Positions 36,265 to 44,351 of a DNA stretch of 64,000 bases are shown one piece after another; the stretch's first letter is position 1, and each line of letters opens with the position of its first letter. The stretch covers positions 1 through 64,000 of the forward strand of contig DASRFA010000027.1 of NCBI GenBank assembly GCA_035651755.1, written 5' to 3'. The stretch is from DASRFA01 sp035651755 (lineage in GTDB: Bacteria; Desulfobacterota; Binatia; UBA12015). Both the position numbers and the translations under genes were made by a program. The notes under the pieces are model-generated. The model had not been told where the DNA came from. It ran no database searches and worked only from the letters and a program-made list of their open reading frames with translations.

Positions 36265-36898
36265 CCGTCGCCTCCGCGCGGCTCGTCTCCGCGAGGCCGA
36301 AGGGATCGTCCTGCCACGGCCTCGCGAGGCGGCCGGCGAGCACGTCGATCGGCCCGGGCTCGAGCGCGACCGTAAAGACCTTCGTGCGGACGCTCTCGCG
36401 TCCGAACTGGAAGTCGTCGACCAGGACGCCGGGTCGTGCGGCGGCGAACTGCTCGCGGGTCCCGAACCAGAGCGCCTGGCTCGGGCAGACCGACGCGCAC
36501 ATCGGCGCCAGGCCCTCGGAGGTCCGGTCGTAGCACATGTCGCACTTCATCATCTGCTCGAGATCGACCATGAGCTTCGGCACGCCGAACGGGCACGCGA
36601 GCACGCAGTTCGAGCACGCGATGCAGCGCGGCTTCAGCGCCGACTGCACGATCCCGTCCTCGTTCTTCTTGATCGCGTCGGCCGGGCAGACCTCCGCGCA
36701 CGTGGGGTCGTCGCAATGCATGCAGACCATCGGCACGGTCTGCGTGCTGCGGCTCCGATCGGCGTACTCGAGGTGGATCATCGAGTGGCCGCGGTGCGTT
36801 CCGCACTCGGCGCACGCCCCGACGCACGCCTTGCAGCCGATGCAGCGGCTCTGGTCGATGACGAAGACCTTCTCGCCGGGATCCGCGAGGCGGCTCAC
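36257..36898 (-). CDS. Four-cluster 4Fe-4S ferredoxin subunit (HybA/NrfC/PhsB type)
   Basis: A 213-residue electron-transfer subunit with four Cys groups for four [4Fe-4S] clusters: CIGCKACVGAC (19-29), CMHCDDPTCAEVC, CIACSNCVLACPFG, and CDMCYD with CASVCP. This order is that of the iron-sulfur subunits of the DMSO reductase superfamily. It has no signal peptide, so it travels with a Tat partner or sits in the cytoplasm. The GTG at 36898 overlaps the molybdoenzyme TGA as GTGA. It should link the catalytic subunit to the membrane protein and perhaps to the Rieske protein. Confidence 0.92.
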   Translation of the reverse strand: MSRLADPGEKVFVIDQSRCIGCKACVGACAECGTHRGHSMIHLEYADRSRSTQTVPMVCMHCDDPTCAEVCPADAIKKNEDGIVQSALKPRCIACSNCVLACPFGVPKLMVDLEQMMKCDMCYDRTSEGLAPMCASVCPSQALWFGTREQFAAARPGVLVDDFQFGRESVRTKVFTVALEPGPIDVLAGRLARPWQDDPFGLAETSRAEATDV

Positions 36899-39126
36899 GC
36901 GCCCTCCGCTCGCAGCGCGTAGTCGCGCTCGTCCGTCGTCGGTCGTCCGGGCCCGATGCGCTCGATGCGCACCGCGGACACCTTGTACTCGGGGATCTTC
37001 GAGATCGGGTCGAGGGCACGCTGCGTGAGCTGGTTCGCCGCTCGTCGGCCGGGCCAGTGATACGGGATGAAGACCGTGTCGGGCCGGATCGTCTCGACGA
37101 CCGCCGCGGGCAAGACCATCTCGCCGCGCCGCGAGCGCACGCGCACGAGGTCGCCGTCGGCGACGCCGAGCCGCTCCGCGAGGATTGGGTGCATCTCGCA
37201 CAGCGGCTCCGGGTACTGCTCGACGAGCGGTCCGATGCGCCGCGTCTGCGTGCCCGAGAGGTACTGGCTCACGACGCGGCCGGTCGTGAGCCAGATCGGG
37301 TACTCGTCGTCGGTGATTTCCGCCGGCGGCCGGTAGCGAACCGCGTGGAACTTCGCGCGGCCACTCTGGGTGTAGAAGCGGCCGCCCTCGTAGAGGCGCG
37401 GCGTGCCGGGGTGGCCTACCTCCGGGCACGGCCAGAAGACGCCGTGCTCGCGCTCGACGCGCTCCCAGGTGATGCCGTTGTAGTCGGCGGTGCCGCCGTG
37501 CGACGCGCGACGCAGCTCCTCGAACATCTCGCGCGTCGACCCGTACGCGAAGTAGCGCTCCTTCCCGAGCCGGCGCGCGATGTCGAGCAGGATCTCCCAG
37601 TCGCGGCGCGCGTTGCCGGGCGGGCGGATCGCCGCGTTGATCTTGACGACGCGGCCCTCGACGGTCGTGCTCGTGCCCTCGTCCTCCTCGTGCAGCGATC
37701 CCGCGAGCACCACGTCCGCGTGCTCGGCGCTCTCGGAGAGAAAGAAGTCGATCGCGCAGTAGAACTCGAGGCGGTCGAGCGCTTCGGCGGTGAAGCGCGT
37801 GTCGGGCAGCGAGACGGCGGGGTTGAAGCAGATCGAGATCAGGCCCTTGATCTCGCCGGCGTGGATCGCGTTCACGATCTCCTGCGCGGTCAAGCCCTTG
37901 CCGGGGATCTCGTCGACGTCGCAGCCCCAGACCGACGCGACGTACGCGCGGTGCTCCGGGTTCGTGATGTCGCGGTTGCCCGGGAGCTGGTCGCACTTGT
38001 GGCCCTGCTCGCGGCCGCCCTGTCCGTTCCCCTGGCCGGTGATCGTCGTCACGCCGCAGCCGGGCTTCCCGAACTTCCCGGTCGCGAGACCGAGGTTGAT
38101 GCAGGAGAGGACGTTCTCGACGCCCTTCGTGTGGTGCTCGATGCCGCGCGCGTGGAGGAGCATCCCGGTGCGCGACGTCCCCCACATCTCCGCCGCCTGC
38201 TCGATGCGCGCGGCAGGGACCCCGGTGACTTCCGCGGCCCACGCCGGGGTGTACTCGCGCACCGCCTCCGCCGCCTCCGCGAAGCCCTCGGTGTGGTTCT
38301 CGATGAACTCGTGGTCGAGCCAGTCGCGCGCGATCAGCACGTGCAGGATCGCGCCCATGAGAGCGGAGTCGGTCCCGGGGCGGAGCCCGAGGAAGACGTC
38401 GGCCGTGCGGGCGATCGGCGTCACGCGCGGATCCGCGACGATCACCTTCGCGCCCCGGTCGCGCGCCTGCCAGACGTAGCTCGTCGTGATCGGCGCGCAC
38501 TCGGCGACGTTCGCGCCGGCGAGGAAGACGACGTCGGCGAGCCGGATGTCGGACCACGGGTTGCTCGCGCGGTCGATGCCGAGCGCCTTCTTGTTGGCGG
38601 CGCCGGCCGACACCATGCAGAGCCGGCCGTTGTAGTCGAGGTTCGCCGTCCCGAGCGCGAGGCGCGCGAACTTCCCGATCAGGTACGACTTCTCGTTCGT
38701 GAGCGACACGCCCGACAGCATCGCGAACGCGTCCTTGCCGTACCGCTCCTGGATCCGCCGGATCTCGCCGACGACGCGGTCGAGCGCCGCGTCCCAGCCG
38801 ATCGGGCGGAAGCCGGCGGGCTGCGTCGGGTCGCGCTCGAGCGGGTCGAGAAGGCGGTCGGGATGGCTCCCCTGGAGGTAGCGCTTGACGCCCTTCGGGC
38901 AGAGCTTTCCCTCGTTGAACGGGAAATCGTACCAGGGCTCGAAGCCGACGACGCGCTCGCCGGCGACCTTCAAGATGATTCCGCACTGCTGGCCGCAGAA
39001 GCAGCAGTGCGTCTTCACCTCGCGCTCGACCTCGACGTCGGCGTTCCATCCGCCCGGCGGCTGCCGGTTCAGGTGCGGCCCGTAGCGCGCGACGAGGTCG
39101 GCCTCGTCGACCGGGAGCTTCGCCAT
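36895..39126 (-). CDS. Molybdopterin oxidoreductase, nitrate reductase/formate dehydrogenase-like
   Basis: A 743-residue catalytic subunit of the DMSO reductase superfamily. A [4Fe-4S] site is formed by Cys41, Cys44, Cys48 and Cys76 (THCCFCGQQCG, KLCPKGV). The likely Mo ligand is Cys170 in YNGRLCMVSAG, as in Nap/Nas enzymes; selenocysteine is not used. Other marks are GQGNGQGGREQGHKCDQLPG, typical of Nas/Fdh-like members, and the C-terminal molydop-binding fold (VRSRRGEMVLPA, PYHWPGRRAANQLTQ). There is no Tat signal (start MAKLPVDEAD), so it is cytoplasmic. The operon lacks a nitrite reductase. Nitrate is my first guess as substrate because of Cys170 and the HPP neighbour; formate is the alternative. 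It overlaps both neighbours (TGATG, GTGA). Confidence 0.85.
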   Translation of the reverse strand: MAKLPVDEADLVARYGPHLNRQPPGGWNADVEVEREVKTHCCFCGQQCGIILKVAGERVVGFEPWYDFPFNEGKLCPKGVKRYLQGSHPDRLLDPLERDPTQPAGFRPIGWDAALDRVVGEIRRIQERYGKDAFAMLSGVSLTNEKSYLIGKFARLALGTANLDYNGRLCMVSAGAANKKALGIDRASNPWSDIRLADVVFLAGANVAECAPITTSYVWQARDRGAKVIVADPRVTPIARTADVFLGLRPGTDSALMGAILHVLIARDWLDHEFIENHTEGFAEAAEAVREYTPAWAAEVTGVPAARIEQAAEMWGTSRTGMLLHARGIEHHTKGVENVLSCINLGLATGKFGKPGCGVTTITGQGNGQGGREQGHKCDQLPGNRDITNPEHRAYVASVWGCDVDEIPGKGLTAQEIVNAIHAGEIKGLISICFNPAVSLPDTRFTAEALDRLEFYCAIDFFLSESAEHADVVLAGSLHEEDEGTSTTVEGRVVKINAAIRPPGNARRDWEILLDIARRLGKERYFAYGSTREMFEELRRASHGGTADYNGITWERVEREHGVFWPCPEVGHPGTPRLYEGGRFYTQSGRAKFHAVRYRPPAEITDDEYPIWLTTGRVVSQYLSGTQTRRIGPLVEQYPEPLCEMHPILAERLGVADGDLVRVRSRRGEMVLPAAVVETIRPDTVFIPYHWPGRRAANQLTQRALDPISKIPEYKVSAVRIERIGPGRPTTDERDYALRAEGA

Positions 39127-40172
39127 CAGGCGAATCCCCGGACGCGCGCGCTCTGCGCCAGCGTCACGAGCCGCCGGCGGCACGGCGGACAGACGTCCTG
39201 GTAGTGCCTGCCGCCGCCGAGCGAGTAGTCGAAGCCGACCTGCGGCAGCACCTCTTTCAGGTCCTGGATCTGGAGCGCGGACGCGAACGGCTCGCCGCAC
39301 TCGCCGCACGTCTGCTGAGCACCCGCCGCGCCGGCTTCCTTGTAGAAGTGGACGCCGATGTTCGCCGGTCGCTGGAAGACGTGGAACAGCTTTCCGAACG
39401 GGATGTACATGAGCCCGAGGATGACCGTGAGCGCGTGGACGGTCGTCAGGAACGTGTAGAACCGGCCGCCCATCCAGAGCGTCGACGCGGTCAGCATCAG
39501 GCCGGTCACCGACACCGCGAACAGTCCCGCGAGCGCGAGGAAGTCGGTCGAGCGCTCGACCGCGAGCGCGCCGGGATCGCGCACGCGCCGCCCGAGGAAG
39601 ATCAGGACGCCGGCGATCACCAGCACCGAAGCGACGTCGAGCGCGTGGAACACGAGCCAGCCGAACGCGCCGCGCGCGTCGAACGCGATCGTGGCGAAGG
39701 GCCCGACGAACGCGCGGTAGCGCGCGTCGTCCTGGCCGACGGACTCGAAGTGGAGCCAGCCGAACACGAGCGGAAACGTGACCGCCGCCGCCAGGACGCA
39801 CCCCCAGAAGACGAGCTGGTGCGCGAGCCAGCGCGCCTGCGATCGCCGGCGGATGAACGTCTGCCCGGCGAGGTTCGTCGCGCCGAGGCCGACGAGGCGC
39901 CCGAAGCTCGCGAGCCCGCCCCGGCGGAACGCCTGCCAGCCGCGGCGGTTGAGCCGCGCCGTCGGCGGTCGCTCGAGCCAGACGACGTAGCGGTAGGCGG
40001 TCCCGAAGATCGCGAACAGGGTTCCGAGCAGATAGCCCGCGAGCGCCGCGTCGAACCAGCGGAGCCCGCCGCTCCCGAGAGCGCCGATCGCGAGCGCGAC
40101 CGCGACCGCTCCGAGCCCGACGACGACGCCGCGCCGGTCGAGCGCGGTCCCCGACAAGCTCCCAGGCCGCAC
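39126..40172 (-). CDS. NarI-like cytochrome-b membrane subunit with C-terminal zinc-ribbon
   Basis: A 348-residue membrane protein that opens the operon (GTG at 40172). About six spans carry His residues suited to b-haem binding: WLAHQLVFWG, WLVFHALDVAS, LTTVHALTVILGL and GKLFHVFQRP. The arrangement resembles NarI or HdrE, the quinol-oxidising subunits of molybdoenzymes. The soluble C-terminus has paired CxxC motifs (TCGECGEPF and VCPPCRRR, about 43 residues apart), likely a zinc ribbon or rubredoxin-like Fe site, which standard NarI lacks. Annotation pipelines may label such proteins MFS, but the His pattern argues for a haem protein. Confidence 0.7.
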   Translation of the reverse strand: MRPGSLSGTALDRRGVVVGLGAVAVALAIGALGSGGLRWFDAALAGYLLGTLFAIFGTAYRYVVWLERPPTARLNRRGWQAFRRGGLASFGRLVGLGATNLAGQTFIRRRSQARWLAHQLVFWGCVLAAAVTFPLVFGWLHFESVGQDDARYRAFVGPFATIAFDARGAFGWLVFHALDVASVLVIAGVLIFLGRRVRDPGALAVERSTDFLALAGLFAVSVTGLMLTASTLWMGGRFYTFLTTVHALTVILGLMYIPFGKLFHVFQRPANIGVHFYKEAGAAGAQQTCGECGEPFASALQIQDLKEVLPQVGFDYSLGGGRHYQDVCPPCRRRLVTLAQSARVRGFA

Positions 40173-40360
40173 TACCGAACGATCTTCCGCTCCGGCCTGC
40201 GAGTCAACGTCGCCGACACATCGCGACGAGACCTTTTCCCGGGTGGCATCTCAGCCGCGGTGGAGCGAGCTCCGCGCCGCTGCTAGGCGAGTACGATGCG
40301 CGGTCTCGGGCGAAACGTCCGAGGCCGACCGTGCGCACGACTTCCCGGAAGGAGATGGAG

Positions 40361-40783
40361 ATGGCCAAGGCGTTCGTGAGCGACGAGATCGCGGCCCCGA
40401 TCGCGCGCGTGTGGGCGCGCTTCGCCGACTTCGGCGACCTGAGCGGCTGGGCGCCCGGCGCGCCGAAGGTCGAGGTCGAGGGCAGCGGCGTGGGCGCGGT
40501 CCGGTCGGTGACGAACGAGGGTCAGCCGCAGATCCGGGAGCGCCTCGAGCGCTACGACGCCGCGGCGCACACGTTCAGCTACTCGATGCTCGAGAGCCCG
40601 TTCCCGTTCACGGACTACCTCGCGACGGTGAAGCTCACCGACCGCGGCGGCAACCGGACGGGGATCGACTGGAGCAGCACCTTCGAGCCGCGCGGGATGC
40701 CGGCGGAGCGCACGGTCGAGGTGATCGAGAACCTCTACCGGCTCTTCATCTCGCGCCTGAAGGAGACGCTCGCCGCCGGCTGA
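40361..40783 (+). CDS. SRPBCC-family protein
   Basis: A 140-residue helix-grip protein: MAKAFVSDEIAAPIARVWAR, WAPGAPKVEVEG, LERYDAAAHTFSYSMLES, and the closing helix VIENLYRLFISRLKETL. This is the polyketide-cyclase/MxaD-like SRPBCC type that binds hydrophobic ligands. I start at the ATG at 40361, six bases after GGAG; an ATG two codons upstream and a GTG at 40331 are alternatives. It diverges from the molybdoenzyme operon across a 188-base gap and converges on the methyltransferase gene. It is distinct from the SRPBCC protein at 7628-8131. Confidence 0.82.
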   Translation: MAKAFVSDEIAAPIARVWARFADFGDLSGWAPGAPKVEVEGSGVGAVRSVTNEGQPQIRERLERYDAAAHTFSYSMLESPFPFTDYLATVKLTDRGGNRTGIDWSSTFEPRGMPAERTVEVIENLYRLFISRLKETLAAG

Positions 40784-40814
40784 CCTCGGACGCGCCTGCG
40801 ATCGCGCGGCCGGC

Positions 40815-41765
40815 TCACGCGAGCTTGGGCAAGACGCGCGCGCGGGCGAAGTGCCCGTTCGGGCCCGGCGAGAGGCCATGCGGGATCTCGGCGGCCAAAC
40901 GCGCCCGGATCGCTTCACGGTCGAGGTCCTCGACGAGCGAGAGCCCGAGCGGACGGAGCTCGTCGGCGAGCGCACTCGGGTCGAAGCCGGATCGCCACGG
41001 CTCGCCGGCCGCCGCGAGCTTCGCCCGCGTGCGGGCGAGCGCCGCGAAGCCCGGTCCCGCGAGCGCGCGCTCGTCGGCGTACGTGAACGCGACCTCGCTT
41101 CCAGGCGCGGACGCCTCCGCGATCGCGCGCAGCGTCGCGAGGTTCGCCGCGCGCGTCAAGTAGATCGTCACGCCGAGCCACGAGAAGAACGCGGGGACCG
41201 AGCGCGCGAAGCCGGAGCGCCCGAGCGCATCGGCGAGCGACTCGCGCGCGAGGTCCGCCGCGACGAACCGCACGTTCGCCGGCACGTCGGCGCCCGCCTC
41301 GGCGAGCCGGGCGCGCTTCAGCGCCTGGCTCGCCGGATGATCGACCTCGAAGATCCCGACGTCGCGCGCGTACGGCGGCTGCCGCACGATGAAGCTGTCG
41401 AAGCCCGCGCCGACCAGGACGTACTGCCGCGCCCCGCGCGCGACCGCCCGCTCGAGCGCGTCCTCCGCCCAGCGCGACCGCAGGACGACGCCGCCATACG
41501 TCGGGTGCGCGCGCAGAGCCGCATCGATCGCCGCCTGCTCCGATCCGAGCGACTCGAGCCGCGCACGCGTCTCCGCGCTCGCGCCGTCCAGCACGCGGCG
41601 GTAGAGGGCCGCCTTCTCCTCGCGCGAGACGAGGCGATCGCCCCACGGGTCGTCGATCGCGCGCGGGCGGTCGCGCCGCGTGTGGACGGCGCGCATGAGC
41701 GCGGCCGTGAGCGCGGTCCGGCTCGGCGCGCGCTCGCCGCTCGCGCTCTCGTGTCGCTCCACCAC
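40815..41765 (-). CDS. LCM-type SAM-dependent methyltransferase
   Basis: A 316-residue enzyme of the leucine carboxyl methyltransferase-like group abundant in mycobacteria and soil bacteria. The typical start is TALTAALMRAVHTRRD, the SAM motif is VLVGAGFDSFIVR, the acid after strand 2 is in GIFEVDHPASQALK, and FFSWLGVTIYL marks the catalytic region. The substrate of the bacterial group is unknown; carboxyl or hydroxyl O-methylation is expected. It is unrelated in sequence to the methyltransferase at 8139-8990. An alpha/beta hydrolase lies 44 bases upstream on the same strand, so the two may be cotranscribed. Confidence 0.86.
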   Translation of the reverse strand: MVERHESASGERAPSRTALTAALMRAVHTRRDRPRAIDDPWGDRLVSREEKAALYRRVLDGASAETRARLESLGSEQAAIDAALRAHPTYGGVVLRSRWAEDALERAVARGARQYVLVGAGFDSFIVRQPPYARDVGIFEVDHPASQALKRARLAEAGADVPANVRFVAADLARESLADALGRSGFARSVPAFFSWLGVTIYLTRAANLATLRAIAEASAPGSEVAFTYADERALAGPGFAALARTRAKLAAAGEPWRSGFDPSALADELRPLGLSLVEDLDREAIRARLAAEIPHGLSPGPNGHFARARVLPKLA

Positions 41766-41809
41766 CGTCGGGAGCGTACGCGGCGGTCAGACCCGAGCCA
41801 ACGCGACGC

Positions 41810-42637
41810 TCAGGGCGACAGAAGCTTCCGGATCGACGACGCGTAGACGAGCGGATCGCTCGCGATCTCGGCGAGCGAGGCGACGGTCTCGATGCGGCCG
41901 CGGCGCGCCGCCGCGGCGAGGCGGCGCGCGAGCGGCAGCGGTCGGCTCGGATCGGCTCCCCAGGCGAACACGCCGATCGGCATGCGCAGAGCGGCGACCG
42001 GGTTCAGGTCCTCGAACGGCGCCCACATCGGCACGACGCGATTCGCGGCCGCGAAGCTCTCGACGTGATGGTGCGACCAGAGCGCCGTCACCATGCTGGC
42101 CGCTTCGCGCGGGATGCCGTGGCTCATGGACGAGAGCGTGATCGCGTCCGCCGCCGCCTGCAGACCGTAGCGCTCCGCGAAGTCGGAGATCGCGACGATC
42201 ATCGCCGCGTTCGGGTTCGCGCGATCGACCGACGTCGGCGCCACCTGGATGAGCTGCTGCACGCGCTTGGGGTGCATGGTCGCGAAGAGGAGGGCGGTCG
42301 CCGCGCCCATCGACTCGCCGCCGACGATCGCCTGCTCGAGGCCGAGGTGGTCGAGGATCGCGCCGATGTCGGCGGCCATGCGGCGCGCGTCGTAGAGCGC
42401 CTCGTCGGTGACCGGCGTCGAGCCGCAGTGTCCGCGCTGGTCGAAGACGATCAGCTGATAGTCTTCCGTGAGCGGAGCGAGGACGCGCTCGGTCTGGTGG
42501 TGGCACGAGCCGAGAGGGTGCGCGAAGAGCAGCGGCTGCCCGTCGCCCAGGACCTCGACGGCGAGCTCGAGACCGTCGGACGGGACGCGGAGGCTCTTTC
42601 GTCGCGGCGGCATCGCGCGACGGCCACCATCGCGCAA
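41810..42637 (-). CDS. Alpha/beta hydrolase
   Basis: A 275-residue alpha/beta hydrolase of the 3-oxoadipate enol-lactonase/haloperoxidase type. The oxyanion loop is FAHPLGSCHHQ, the nucleophile elbow GGESMGAATALLF, and an Asp near FAWGADPSRPL and a late His would complete the triad; the usual C-terminal GH motif is not obvious, so the catalytic His is uncertain. Start is the ATG at 42637 or the in-frame ATG at 42613; neither has a strong ribosome-binding site. It lies between the multicopper oxidase and methyltransferase genes on the same strand. Confidence 0.78.
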   Translation of the reverse strand: MRDGGRRAMPPRRKSLRVPSDGLELAVEVLGDGQPLLFAHPLGSCHHQTERVLAPLTEDYQLIVFDQRGHCGSTPVTDEALYDARRMAADIGAILDHLGLEQAIVGGESMGAATALLFATMHPKRVQQLIQVAPTSVDRANPNAAMIVAISDFAERYGLQAAADAITLSSMSHGIPREAASMVTALWSHHHVESFAAANRVVPMWAPFEDLNPVAALRMPIGVFAWGADPSRPLPLARRLAAAARRGRIETVASLAEIASDPLVYASSIRKLLSP

Positions 42638-42688
42638 GCGCCTGCGGGGGGCAAACGCGAATGACGCGAGCCGGTGCGGCTCGGCGCG

Positions 42689-44245
42689 TCACGCCACGTA
42701 TTCGACCTCCCGCGCCATGCCCGCCTCGAGGTGGTAGGCGTTGTGGCAGTGGAAGAACCAGCTCCCAGGATTGTCCGCGGCGAACTCGATCCGGACGGTC
42801 GCGCGCGGGGCGACGTTGACGGTGTGCTTGAGCGGGCAACGGTCGCCGGCGCCCTGCAGGACGCGGAAGAAATGGCCGTGGAGGTGCATGGGGTGCCACA
42901 TCCCGGACTCGTTCACGAGCTCGAGCGCGACGCGCTGGCCGCGGCGGATGAGCAGCGGGTCGGCCTTCGGCCACGCCTGTCCACCGATCGTCCAGACGTA
43001 GCGGGCCATGTCGCCCGCGAGCGGAAGCCGGAACGACTGGAGCGGCCCGTCGGGTAGGGTGGTGGGCGCCGTCGCGCGCAGGTCCGCGTACGCGAGCGCG
43101 CGCCCGGCGAAGGTCGGCATCGCGCGATCGGGCGCGGGCGCCGCATCCGACGTGTGGAGGACGCCGATCGCCTGGCCGGAGTCGTCCTGCGCGACCGCGT
43201 GCAGCGTGAAGCTTCCCGCGCGCGCGATCTCGACGACCGCGTCGTAGGTCTCGCCCATCCCCATCAGCAGGTGATCGACGACGACCGGCTCGACCGCGAG
43301 GCCGTCGGCGTGCGTGACCTGCAGGCGGTGGCCGTCGAGCGCGACCCGGAAGTACGTCGATGCCCCGCCGTTGATCAGCCGCAGGCGGATGCGCTCGCCG
43401 GCGCGGACGGCCATCGTCCACGGATCGCTCGGGCCGCGGCCGTTCAGCAGGAACGCGTCGTACTCGACGTCGGAGAGGTCGGCGCCGCCGATCGCCATCT
43501 TCATCCCACCCGGCGTCGCCGATCCGGCCATCTTCATGTCGCCGCCGCCCTTCTCGGCGCCGGCCGTGGCGGGCTTCTCGCCGCGAAGCGCGGCGAATAC
43601 CGCGCTCGGGCTGCGATGCAGCCAATCGCCGAGGAGGACGACGGCGTCGCGGTCGGCGACGGCGGTCTCGCTCGCGGCCTCGATCACGAACGCGCCGTAG
43701 CAGCCGAGCTGCTCCTGGAACCCGAAGTGCGAGTGGTACCAGTACGTCCCGCTCTGGCGGATCGGATACTCGTAGACGTACGTGCGCCCGGGCGCGATCG
43801 GCGCGTTCGAGACGTCGGGCACGCCGTCCATGGCCGCCGGGACGAGGAGCCCGTGCCAGTGGATCGACGTCGGCGAGCTCGGAAGCCGGTTCTCGACCAG
43901 GATGCGGAGCAGATCGCCCTGGCGGACGCGGATCTCCGGCCCCGGCAGCGTGCCGTTCGCGAGGACGGCGGTCGCCGGCGGCCCGCGGTCGGGGGCGATC
44001 GACGTCTCGCCGACCGCGATCGCGAGCTGGGTGCGGTTCGGCCGCGGGACGTACGCCGCCTCCGCCTGCGGCTCCCTCTCCGCGGCCGGCGTGCTCTCTG
44101 CGGCGACCGCCGGCCGTGGCCATGGCGCGCCCGAGCGCGCGGCGACGGCGACCGTCGCGCCGAGCGCGGCGTCGCGCAAGAGCGCCCGGCGCGTCAAACC
44201 AGATCGCGTGCGGCCGAGCGCGACGCGCGGCCGGTCGTTCGCCAT
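42689..44245 (-). CDS. Tat-exported multicopper oxidase (CopA/laccase-like)
   Basis: A 518-residue copper oxidase. The ATG at 44245 follows GGGAGGAGAGTG, and the Tat signal GLTRRALLRDAALGATVAVA follows. Copper ligands are complete: HWHG, WYHSHFG, HPMHLHGHFF and HCHNAYHLEAGM, whose Cys and Met are the type 1 axial set. A Met/Lys/Gly-rich insertion (GGGDMKMAGSATPGGMKMAI) lies between domains, as in copper-resistance oxidases that bind Cu(I). Laccase-like or cuprous oxidation in the periplasm is expected. It is followed by the hydrolase on the same strand, and no copper-efflux gene is near. Confidence 0.93.
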   Translation of the reverse strand: MANDRPRVALGRTRSGLTRRALLRDAALGATVAVAARSGAPWPRPAVAAESTPAAEREPQAEAAYVPRPNRTQLAIAVGETSIAPDRGPPATAVLANGTLPGPEIRVRQGDLLRILVENRLPSSPTSIHWHGLLVPAAMDGVPDVSNAPIAPGRTYVYEYPIRQSGTYWYHSHFGFQEQLGCYGAFVIEAASETAVADRDAVVLLGDWLHRSPSAVFAALRGEKPATAGAEKGGGDMKMAGSATPGGMKMAIGGADLSDVEYDAFLLNGRGPSDPWTMAVRAGERIRLRLINGGASTYFRVALDGHRLQVTHADGLAVEPVVVDHLLMGMGETYDAVVEIARAGSFTLHAVAQDDSGQAIGVLHTSDAAPAPDRAMPTFAGRALAYADLRATAPTTLPDGPLQSFRLPLAGDMARYVWTIGGQAWPKADPLLIRRGQRVALELVNESGMWHPMHLHGHFFRVLQGAGDRCPLKHTVNVAPRATVRIEFAADNPGSWFFHCHNAYHLEAGMAREVEYVA

Positions 44246-44351
44246 CACTCTCCTCCCGTCGAAGCGGCGGCGATCCTCGCACGGAGCGCGCGAATCCAGA
44301 AGCCGGACGGCGCCGCGCGGGGAGCGCAGCGCAGCGCAGACGACGCGCTCG

